Source of the DNA: an uncultured Winogradskyella sp.
GTDB taxonomy: Bacteria > Bacteroidota > Bacteroidia > Flavobacteriales > Flavobacteriaceae
Direction: 5' to 3'
NCBI RefSeq assembly: GCF_947498005.1
Contig: NZ_CANMIW010000004.1
Coordinates: 310,001-374,000 of the forward strand
DNA length: 64,000 nucleotides
Position 1 is the first letter of the stretch. Every line of letters begins with the position of its first letter. Both the position numbers and the translations under genes were made by a program. The notes beneath the pieces are model-generated. The model searched no databases and had not been told where the DNA came from. It worked only from the letters and a program-made list of their open reading frames with translations. Of the stretch, positions 57,748 through 64,000 are shown piece by piece.

Positions 57748-58593
57748 TTAATAATCGCCTAAAGTTTCAGGGTTTTGAGCTAAACCTGTTGCAAGTTGCT
57801 CATCGTTTGGTGCTTTACCATGCCATGCATGTGTGTGCATCATAAAGTCAATACCATTACCCATTACAGTATGTAATAATACACAAACTGGTTTTCCTTT
57901 TCCTGTTAATGATTTTGCTTCCTTTAGACCATCAATAATAGATGTTATATCATTTCCTTTTTCGATGTCTACTACAGTCCATCCAAAAGCTTCAAATTTT
58001 GCTTTTAAGCTTCCCATCGGTAAAACGTCATCTGTAGATCCATCAATTTGTTGTTGATTTAAATCTATTGTAGAAATAAGGTTATCAACGTTTTTACCTG
58101 AAGCATACATAATTGCTTCCCAATTTTGACCCTCTTGTAATTCGCCATCACCATGTAAACTATAAACTAATTTATCATCGTTATTCAATTTTTTAGCTTG
58201 AGCAGCACCTATTGCAACAGACATTCCTTGACCTAAAGAGCCAGAAGCAATTCTAATACCTGGTAAGCCTTCATGTGTCGTAGGATGTCCTTGTAAACGC
58301 GTGTTTATTAATCTAAATGTATTTAATTCTTCAACCGGAAAATATCCAGATCTCGCTAATACACTATAATAAACTGGTGAGATATGACCGTTTGAAAGAA
58401 AGAATAAATCTTCATTTATTCCATCCATATCAAAACTTTCATTTCTGTCCATGATGTCTTGGTAAAGTGATACAAAAAATTCTGCACAACCTAATGATCC
58501 TCCTGGATGACCAGAGTTTACCTTGTGTACCATTCGTATTATATCTCTACGAACCTGAGTTGTTAAATCTTCTAATTCTTTAATGTTTGGCAT
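57748..58593 (-). CDS. Transketolase, N-terminal (PP) subunit
   Basis: 281 aa, the pyrophosphate-binding half. The thiamine diphosphate motif GDGELQEGQNWEAIMYASG...NLISTIDLNQQQIDG near residue 145-190 is intact, as are SGHPGGSLGCAEFF near residue 30 and GHPTTHEGLPGI near residue 100. It functions with the PYR subunit encoded just downstream. A canonical promoter sits 27 bases upstream. Confidence 0.93.
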   Translation of the reverse strand: MPNIKELEDLTTQVRRDIIRMVHKVNSGHPGGSLGCAEFFVSLYQDIMDRNESFDMDGINEDLFFLSNGHISPVYYSVLARSGYFPVEELNTFRLINTRLQGHPTTHEGLPGIRIASGSLGQGMSVAIGAAQAKKLNNDDKLVYSLHGDGELQEGQNWEAIMYASGKNVDNLISTIDLNQQQIDGSTDDVLPMGSLKAKFEAFGWTVVDIEKGNDITSIIDGLKEAKSLTGKGKPVCVLLHTVMGNGIDFMMHTHAWHGKAPNDEQLATGLAQNPETLGDY

Positions 58594-58619
58594 TGTTATG
58601 TTGCTTATGTTTTACGCTA

Positions 58620-58650
58620 CAAATGTAACTTTTTACCTATGTCTATCAAA
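58620..58650 (-). promoter_or_regulatory. Bacteroidota-type promoter of the transketolase operon
   Basis: Minus-strand TTTG (58650-58647) and TACATTTG (58627-58620) are separated by exactly 19 bases, matching TTTG-N19-TAnnTTTG. Transcription should start near 58613, giving a leader of about 20 bases. Confidence 0.8.
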
Positions 58651-58787
58651 AGTTGAGGCCTTGCACTTATTAACGAAAAGTATAATTTGCTAACAATCTG
58701 AATAAAAAACTTAATGTTTAGTCAAGAGCATAAATTTTTAAGGCTGCATTTTAGATTTAAATTAAGACGGAATCTTATAGAGTTATT

Positions 58788-58795
58788 TATATTTG
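58788..58795 (+). promoter_or_regulatory. Candidate -7 box for tgt
   Basis: TATATTTG fits the consensus. No TTG lies 19 bases upstream, so this is weaker than the transketolase promoter. The 5' leader would be about 100 bases. Confidence 0.4.
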
Positions 58796-58903
58796 CCGAC
58801 GGACTTACAATTTAAGATACGTCGTTGCCAAAATTGAAATCGATTTTTACAAATTTTGATTGATTGCAAGATGTTTCCGCTGATTAACAATTAGGATATA
58901 TAC

Positions 58904-60034
58904 ATGAAATTTCAAAAAATAGCCACAGATAAAGAAACGAAAGCAAGAGCAGGATCTATTACTACCGATCATGGTACTATAGAAACGCCAATATTTATGC
59001 CAGTTGGCACAGTGGCTTCCGTGAAAGGTGTTCATCAGCGAGAGTTGAAAAATGATATCAATCCAGATATTATTCTTGGTAATACCTACCATTTATATTT
59101 AAGACCACAGACGCCTATTTTAGAACAAGCTGGTGGATTACATAAGTTTATGAATTGGGATCGTAATATCTTAACGGATTCTGGTGGATATCAAGTATAC
59201 TCTTTATCTTCAAACAGAAAAATTAAAGAAGAAGGTGTAAAATTTAAGTCGCATATTGATGGAAGTTACCATGTTTTTACGCCCGAAAACGTAATGGAAG
59301 TTCAGCGTAAAATAGGTGCAGATATAATAATGGCATTTGATGAATGTACGCCATATCCATGTGATTATAATTATGCAAAACGTTCTATGCATATGACGCA
59401 TCGTTGGTTAGAACGTTGTCTAACGCATCTTAAAAAAACACCCTTAAGTTATGATTACGACCAAACGTTTTTCCCTATTGTTCAAGGAAGTACATATAAA
59501 GATTTACGTAAACAATCTGCAGAATATATAGCTAATGCAGGTGCAGAAGGTAATGCAATTGGAGGGCTTTCTGTTGGTGAACCAGCAGAAGAAATGTATG
59601 CCATGACAGATGTTGTGTGTAGTATTCTTCCTGAGGATAAACCACGATATTTGATGGGTGTTGGTACACCAATCAATATATTAGAAAATATTGCGTTAGG
59701 AGTAGATATGTTTGATTGTGTAATGCCAACACGTAATGCAAGAAACGGAATGTTATTTACAGCTCATGGTTCTATTAATATAAAGAATCTAAAGTGGGCT
59801 AATGATTTTTCGCCAATAGATGAAATGGGAATTACTTTTGTAGATACAGAATACAGCAAAGCTTATTTAAGACATTTGTTTACGGTAAATGAGTTACTTG
59901 GTAAGCAAATCGCAACCATTCATAATTTAGGGTTTTACTTATGGTTAACCAGAGAAGCAAGAAAGCATATTATTGCAGGAGACTTTAGAACATGGAAAGA
60001 AAAAATGGTTAAACAAATGGATAACCGTTTATAA
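58904..60034 (+). CDS. tgt: tRNA-guanine(34) transglycosylase
   Basis: 376 aa. The family signature is complete: TPIFMPVGTVASVKGV near residue 30, ILGNTYHLYLRP, ILTDSGGYQVYSLS (nucleophile region), IVQGSTYKDLRKQSA, GGLSVGEPAEEM, and DCVMPTRNARNGMLFT. The usual C-terminal zinc cluster CxCxxC is replaced by a shorter pattern (INIKNLKWANDFSPIDE, then H in LRHLF), a variation seen in Bacteroidota Tgt. It inserts preQ1 into tRNAs for His, Asp, Asn and Tyr. The lptF/G-like gene follows 39 bases downstream. Confidence 0.94.
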   Translation: MKFQKIATDKETKARAGSITTDHGTIETPIFMPVGTVASVKGVHQRELKNDINPDIILGNTYHLYLRPQTPILEQAGGLHKFMNWDRNILTDSGGYQVYSLSSNRKIKEEGVKFKSHIDGSYHVFTPENVMEVQRKIGADIIMAFDECTPYPCDYNYAKRSMHMTHRWLERCLTHLKKTPLSYDYDQTFFPIVQGSTYKDLRKQSAEYIANAGAEGNAIGGLSVGEPAEEMYAMTDVVCSILPEDKPRYLMGVGTPINILENIALGVDMFDCVMPTRNARNGMLFTAHGSINIKNLKWANDFSPIDEMGITFVDTEYSKAYLRHLFTVNELLGKQIATIHNLGFYLWLTREARKHIIAGDFRTWKEKMVKQMDNRL

Positions 60035-60073
60035 ATTTAAGTGATTTATAATAATTAACAACATAGAACTAAT

Positions 60074-61150
60074 TTGAAAATACTTGATTGGTACATATTA
60101 AAGCGATATTTATTTACATTTTTAATGATGTTATTGCTATTTGTTCCTATTGGAATTACAGTTGATTTAGCTGAGAAAGTTGGTAAGATGCTTCAGAATA
60201 ATGCACCATTTGGTGAAGTCGCTTTTTACTATTTAAACTTCACAGTGTATTTCGCTAATTTATTATTTCCATTATTTTTATTCTTATCCGTTATATGGTT
60301 TACTTCTAAGTTAGCCAACAATACAGAAGTTGTTGCTTTTTTAAGCTCTGGAGTTTCATTTTCAAGATTTTTAAGACCTTATATGATAGGTGCAACTATT
60401 GTTGCAGTATTCGCATTGTTTTTAGGAATGTATTTAGCACCAATTGCAAGTAAAGGGTTTAACGAGTTTGTATTTAAATATCTTAAAAAGAATAAAAAAA
60501 TACAACAAACACACGAAGTCTACCAACAAATAAATGACACAGACTATATCTATGTAAGTAATTTTATACCTAATAATAAATCAGGAATAAATTTCACATA
60601 TGAGCATTTTGAAGATAATGAGCTTAAATATAAAATCTTTGCAGATAATATTCGCTATAACGAAGAAGACAGTACATTTAGGTTAAGAACTTATTTAAAA
60701 CGATCATGGGAAAATGGCGTTGAAACTGTAGAAAAGGAAAGGCAAAAAGATATGGATTTCTCCTTTGAGTTAGAAGATTTAACACCAGTAGAATACGCAG
60801 CGGAAACCAAATCTTACGGCGAATTATTAGATTTTATAGCAGCAGAAAAACGTAGAGGTTCACCTAACATTGGTCGCTATGAAGTTGTAAAGCTTAAGAA
60901 ATGGAGTTTACCTGTTTCTATCTATATTTTATCAATTATTGCGGTTGCGGTTTCTTCGGTAAAGCGACGTGGTGGAATGGGTGTTAACCTTGCTTTTGGT
61001 ATTGCAATTGCCATGATTTATGTCTTTTTTGATAAAGTATTTGGTGTGATGGCTGAGCAATCAAATTTTCCGGCAGTGATTGCTGTCTGGTTTCCCAATT
61101 TTATATTTGGTATATTGGCAGTATATCTACTGCGAAATGCAAAACGTTAA
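60074..61150 (+). CDS. LptF/LptG-family permease, TTG start
   Basis: 358 aa. Three membrane helices at the N-terminus (RYLFTFLMMLLLFVPIGITV, FANLLFPLFLFLSVIWFTS, and near 110-130), a periplasmic beta-jellyroll region (about 140-265) and three C-terminal helices. This is the YjgP/YjgQ layout. With LptB it drives LPS from the inner membrane; Bacteroidota often have dispersed lptF/lptG-like genes, so which of the two this is cannot be said. The start is TTG at 60074, as no ATG precedes the first helix. The EamA gene starts inside its 3' end. Confidence 0.9.
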   Translation: MKILDWYILKRYLFTFLMMLLLFVPIGITVDLAEKVGKMLQNNAPFGEVAFYYLNFTVYFANLLFPLFLFLSVIWFTSKLANNTEVVAFLSSGVSFSRFLRPYMIGATIVAVFALFLGMYLAPIASKGFNEFVFKYLKKNKKIQQTHEVYQQINDTDYIYVSNFIPNNKSGINFTYEHFEDNELKYKIFADNIRYNEEDSTFRLRTYLKRSWENGVETVEKERQKDMDFSFELEDLTPVEYAAETKSYGELLDFIAAEKRRGSPNIGRYEVVKLKKWSLPVSIYILSIIAVAVSSVKRRGGMGVNLAFGIAIAMIYVFFDKVFGVMAEQSNFPAVIAVWFPNFIFGILAVYLLRNAKR

Positions 61151-62045
61151 ACTAAAGCACTATTTACATTTACATTTTCTAGTAATCATTGCTGGTTTTA
61201 CAGCAATCTTAGGTAAAGAAATAACGATTGGCGCTTTAGATTTGGTATGGTATAGAATGGGAATGGCAGCTATTTTAATGTTTATATACATTAAAATAAG
61301 AAAGTTCAATCTTAAAATATCTAAGAAGTCATTTTTGCAATTCGCAATTGCTGGTGTAATTATAGCATTACATTGGATTACTTTTTTTGAAGCTATAAAT
61401 CAAGCTAACGTTTCTATAGCATTAGCCATGTTTTCCTCAGGCGCTTTTTTTGCCTCTTTTATTGAACCCATTTTTTTTAAACGACGTATTTTAGGATATG
61501 AAATAGTCTTTGGGATTGTTGTAATACTTGGTGTTCTTCTTATCACAAGCAGTGAAATGGGATACATAAATGGTATTGTTTTAGGTTTATTCTCTGCCTT
61601 ATTCTCTACTTTGTTTGCGGTTATTAACGGAAGATTTATAGAACAACATAGTGCTACAATAATTTCATTTTATGAATTTATTTGTGGTGTCGTTTTCCTA
61701 ACCATTTTTATTTTGCTTACAGGTAAAACTTTTAACGCTGCGTTTTTTACACTTTCAAATGAAGATTGGGTGTACTTATTTATTTTGGCTTCGGTTTGCA
61801 CAGCTTATGCATTTATAGGCTCAGTAGATGTAATGCGCTATATAAGTCCGTTTACAGTAATACTTAGTTATAATTTAGAACCAATTTATGGTATTGCTAT
61901 CGCTTTATTTTTATATCCTGAAACAGAAAAAATGTCCTCACAATTTTATCTAGGTGCCATTCTCATTTTAATTACAGTATTGTTTGATGCTGTTTTTAAA
62001 AACTATAAGAGTAGAAAAAAATTACCTGCAAAGAATCGAGATTAA
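61137..62045 (+). CDS. EamA/DMT-family transporter
   Basis: 302 aa with ten predicted membrane helices in two five-helix repeats. Typical EamA phrases are TAILGKEITIGALDLVWYRM (first helices), FAIAGVIIALHWITFFEAI and SVCTAYAFIGSVDVMRYISP in the second repeat with a conserved late LEPIYGIAIAL. Members move amino acids, nucleotide sugars or metabolites; the substrate is unknown. ATG 61137 is inside the last 14 bases of the LptF/G-like gene, so they are coupled. Confidence 0.88.
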   Translation: MQNVKLKHYLHLHFLVIIAGFTAILGKEITIGALDLVWYRMGMAAILMFIYIKIRKFNLKISKKSFLQFAIAGVIIALHWITFFEAINQANVSIALAMFSSGAFFASFIEPIFFKRRILGYEIVFGIVVILGVLLITSSEMGYINGIVLGLFSALFSTLFAVINGRFIEQHSATIISFYEFICGVVFLTIFILLTGKTFNAAFFTLSNEDWVYLFILASVCTAYAFIGSVDVMRYISPFTVILSYNLEPIYGIAIALFLYPETEKMSSQFYLGAILILITVLFDAVFKNYKSRKKLPAKNRD

Positions 62046-62071
62046 ATTTTTATAGTTTCTATATTATAATC

Positions 62072-62079
62072 TATTTTTG
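62072..62079 (+). promoter_or_regulatory. Candidate -7 box for accA (distal)
   Basis: TATTTTTG fits TAnnTTTG, about 102 bases before the accA ATG. No TTG at the -33 position. Confidence 0.3.
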
Positions 62080-62131
62080 TAAATTGAACATAGAACTTAC
62101 TTTTATCTTTATTAATTATAATAAGAATACG

Positions 62132-62139
62132 TAGGTTTG
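62132..62139 (+). promoter_or_regulatory. Candidate -7 box for accA (proximal)
   Basis: TAGGTTTG fits TAnnTTTG, 42 bases before ATG 62182, and would make the upstream in-frame TTG (62137) part of the promoter. The -33 element is poor. Confidence 0.4.
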
Positions 62140-62181
62140 TATTCAATAAACAAACTAACTAAAAAACTAACTTCAAATTGT

Positions 62182-63135
62182 ATGGAATACTTAGAGTTTG
62201 AATTACCAATAAAAGAACTAGAAGAGCAACTAGATAAATGTGCAATAATAGGTAAGGAGAGTGATGTAGATGTTACGGAAACCTGTAAGCAGATTGAAAA
62301 AAAATTAGCTACAACTAAAAAAGAAATATATAAGAACCTAACGGCTTGGCAACGCGTTCAGTTGTCTCGTCATCCTAATAGACCATATACCTTAGATCAC
62401 ATAAATGCACTTTGTGGTAATACCTTTTTAGAACTCCATGGCGACAGAAATGTTAAGGATGATAAAGCAATGATTGGTGGTTTGGGAAAAATTGGAGATC
62501 AATCTTATATGTTTATTGGTCAGCAAAAAGGTTATAATACTAAAACAAGACAGTACCGTAATTTTGGGATGTCAAATCCTGAAGGCTACAGAAAGGCATT
62601 ACGTCTTATGAAATCTGCTGAGAAATTTGGTATTCCTGTGGTAACACTAATAGATACTCCAGGCGCTTATCCAGGTTTAGAAGCGGAAGAACGAGGGCAA
62701 GGGGAAGCTATTGCTAGAAATATTTTAGAAATGGCACGTTTAAAAGTGCCTATAATTACAATTATTATTGGTGAAGGTGCTTCTGGTGGAGCATTAGGAA
62801 TAGGTGTAGGTGATAGGGTAATGATGTTAGAAAATACTTGGTATTCTGTAATATCACCAGAATCTTGTTCTTCAATTTTATGGAGAAGTTGGGAATATAA
62901 GGAGCAAGCTGCTGAAGCATTGAAATTGACTGCAAAGGATATGAAACGTATGAAACTTGTAGATCAAATTATAAAAGAACCACTAGGTGGAGCGCATACA
63001 GATAGAGAGAAGACTTTTAAATCTGTAAGTGATGCCATTTGTAAGTCTTATGATGAGCTTAAAAACTTATCACCAAAAGATTTAGTGAAACAACGTATGG
63101 ATAAATACAATGATATGGGAGTCTATAAAGACTAA
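62182..63135 (+). CDS. accA: Acetyl-CoA carboxylase carboxyltransferase subunit alpha
   Basis: 317 aa starting [17 protein letters not shown], the typical AccA N-terminal helix. It has the crotonase-like core: [38 protein letters not shown] (oxyanion loop), [17 protein letters not shown] and [15 protein letters not shown]. It pairs with AccD to carboxylate acetyl-CoA to malonyl-CoA for fatty-acid synthesis; accD and accBC are not here. A terminator follows. Confidence 0.95.
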   Translation: MEYLEFELPIKELEEQLDKCAIIGKESDVDVTETCKQIEKKLATTKKEIYKNLTAWQRVQLSRHPNRPYTLDHINALCGNTFLELHGDRNVKDDKAMIGGLGKIGDQSYMFIGQQKGYNTKTRQYRNFGMSNPEGYRKALRLMKSAEKFGIPVVTLIDTPGAYPGLEAEERGQGEAIARNILEMARLKVPIITIIIGEGASGGALGIGVGDRVMMLENTWYSVISPESCSSILWRSWEYKEQAAEALKLTAKDMKRMKLVDQIIKEPLGGAHTDREKTFKSVSDAICKSYDELKNLSPKDLVKQRMDKYNDMGVYKD

Positions 63136-63160
63136 TTCCACTAAACATAGGCTATTTAAA

Positions 63161-63190
63161 AAAACTGAAGTTTATACTTCAGTTTTTTTT
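63161..63190 (+). terminator. Terminator after accA
   Basis: AAAACTGAAGT pairs with ACTTCAGTTTT around TTAT, followed by T8, 25 bases after the stop. Confidence 0.88.
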
Positions 63191-63289
63191 ATCACTATTA
63201 ACAATATTTTTGAGTTATTAACAGTTCAATTGTTGATGATGTGTTAAGATTGTAGATACAGCTTTTTCATTTCAACAACACTATTTAGT

Positions 63290-63297
63290 TATTTTTG
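63290..63297 (+). promoter_or_regulatory. Candidate -7 box very close to the dnaB start
   Basis: TATTTTTG ends only 6 bases before the ATG at 63304. Transcription starting the usual 6-7 bases later would begin at or next to the ATG, implying a leaderless or nearly leaderless mRNA. No TTG at the -33 position. Confidence 0.4.
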
Positions 63298-63303
63298 TTA
63301 CTT

Positions 63304-64000
63304 ATGAAACAACCCAATCCAGTAACCGGTTATAAAGTAGATAAAAGCACAATCATTAACTTAGAGAAAGGCAAAATACCACCTCAAGCTACTGATTTAG
63401 AGGAGGTTGTGCTTGGTGCTATGATGATTGACAAGAAAGGTGTTGATGAAGTTATCGATATTTTAAGTCCTGATGCATTTTATAAAGAAGCGCATAAACA
63501 CATCTTTGATTCTATTTTTAAATTATTTGAAAACTCAGAGCCTGTTGACTTATTAACTGTTTCTAGCCAATTAAAGAAAGAACAAAAGTTAGATCTTATA
63601 GGTGGCGATTTTTACTTAATTTCCTTAACGCAACGTGTATCATCTTCTGCACATATTGAGTTTCATGCACGTATTATTCTTCAGAAATATATTCAAAGAA
63701 GTCTAATTAAAATTTCTAACGAAATCATAGAAGAGGCTTATGATGAAACTAGAGATGTATTTGATCTTCTAGATACAGCTGAAGCAAAATTATATGAGGT
63801 AACTCAAGGTAATGTTAAGAAATCTACGGAATCTGCTCAAAGTTTAGTAATTCAAGCGAAGAAAAAGATTGAAGAGATTTCAAATAAAGAAGGAATGAGC
63901 GGTATACCTTCTGGCTTTGATAAATTAGATAAGTTAACTTCTGGTTGGCAACCATCAGATTTAGTAATTGTTGCAGCTCGTCCTGGTATGGGTAAAACAG
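63304..64000 (+). CDS. dnaB: Replicative DNA helicase, N-terminal part (runs off the window)
   Basis: 232 codons to the end of the window, still open. The N-domain begins MKQPNPVTGYKVDKSTIINL, then PQATDLEEVVLGAMMID near residue 30, and the linker helix region ENSEPVDLLTVSSQLKK. The RecA-like core starts at MSGIPSGFDKLDKLTSGWQP and reaches PGMGKT, the Walker A, at the window edge. DnaB hexamers unwind DNA at the replication fork. The ATG at 63304 gives the normal Bacteroidota DnaB start. Confidence 0.96.
   Translation, partial: MKQPNPVTGYKVDKSTIINLEKGKIPPQATDLEEVVLGAMMIDKKGVDEVIDILSPDAFYKEAHKHIFDSIFKLFENSEPVDLLTVSSQLKKEQKLDLIGGDFYLISLTQRVSSSAHIEFHARIILQKYIQRSLIKISNEIIEEAYDETRDVFDLLDTAEAKLYEVTQGNVKKSTESAQSLVIQAKKKIEEISNKEGMSGIPSGFDKLDKLTSGWQPSDLVIVAARPGMGKT

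Larger units (their letters stand above)
58594..58903. other. Divergent intergenic region, 310 bases
   Basis: Holds the transketolase promoter on the minus strand (58620-58650) and a likely -7 box for tgt on the plus strand (58788-58795). No further gene or repeat is visible. Confidence 0.7.

Noticed and set aside
1..64000. CRISPR array, prophage, toxin-antitoxin or restriction system
   Set aside because: No spaced direct repeats, phage structural genes or paired small genes of those types were seen.

Overview
The window is AT-rich chromosomal DNA of a member of the Bacteroidota, most likely a marine, yellow-pigmented Flavobacteriaceae. The evidence is the gene repertoire (MiaE, PAQR, DUF4294, several SurA-like proteins, a split transketolase, many short-signal lipoproteins), promoters of the Bacteroidota form TTG-N19-TAnnTTTG, A-rich leaders instead of strong Shine-Dalgarno sites, and a zeaxanthin-type carotenoid pathway. 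Genus cannot be fixed from the sequence alone. It is mostly core genome: no insertion sequence with a transposase, no CRISPR array, no prophage. Both ends cut through genes (pheT at the left, dnaB at the right).

Layout. 1-5.5 kb: pheT (partial), two lipoproteins (one with a TlpA-like thioredoxin domain), a Pmp3-type peptide, an SDR-like protein and a PfpI/DJ-1 protein. 5.5-8.8 kb: miaE and a recG gene carrying an in-frame mobile-element-like insertion that encodes a DUF559 nuclease domain. 8.8-19.3 kb: M1 aminopeptidase, patatin, an AsmA-like protein, the UvrD/PcrA helicase, a retropepsin-like plus glycogen-binding gene pair, and an esterase lipoprotein. 19.3-32 kb: Sua5/YrdC protein, an MFS and an ABC exporter, a three-gene biotin-dependent acyl-CoA carboxylase operon, PrsW, NUDIX, M42 peptidase, DUF4294 and PAQR proteins. 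32-40.6 kb: an SRAP protein, lycopene cyclase crtY, a polyketide-cyclase-like protein, and a SurA/PPIase x3 - MoxR operon followed by a small frameshifted membrane-protein gene. 41-46.2 kb: two aconitases in tandem (AcnB-type and AcnA/mitochondrial type). 46.3-52.3 kb: a Crp/Fnr regulator, a tandem RskA-like lipoprotein, a TlpA-like thioredoxin, then a carH-like regulator with crtI-crtB-crtZ on the minus strand. 52.5-58.6 kb: tRNA-Leu and tRNA-Lys, shikimate kinase, PRTase, methyltransferase, S4 protein, an FKBP-like lipoprotein with a calcium-repeat tail, an outer-membrane barrel and split transketolase. 58.9-64 kb: tgt, an LptF/G permease, an EamA transporter, accA and the start of dnaB.

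How parts work together. CrtB, CrtI, CrtY and CrtZ take GGPP to zeaxanthin, and a MerR/B12-type regulator sits in the same transcription unit as three of them, suggesting light-responsive control. The three PPIases look like an envelope outer-membrane-protein chaperone set. AccA serves fatty-acid synthesis, while the BCCP-BC-CT operon is probably a propionyl- or acyl-CoA carboxylase.

The most interesting signal is in recG. A unit of about 436 bp with imperfect terminal inverted repeats, each containing its own hairpin, lies between helicase motifs II and III and is flanked by a TT dinucleotide. Removing 438 bp restores a perfect RecG reading frame of normal length. The unit itself encodes a DUF559 endonuclease-like domain fused in frame to both halves. 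Smaller families of palindromic intergenic repeats (25.2-25.3 kb, 28.6 kb) point to other short dispersed elements.
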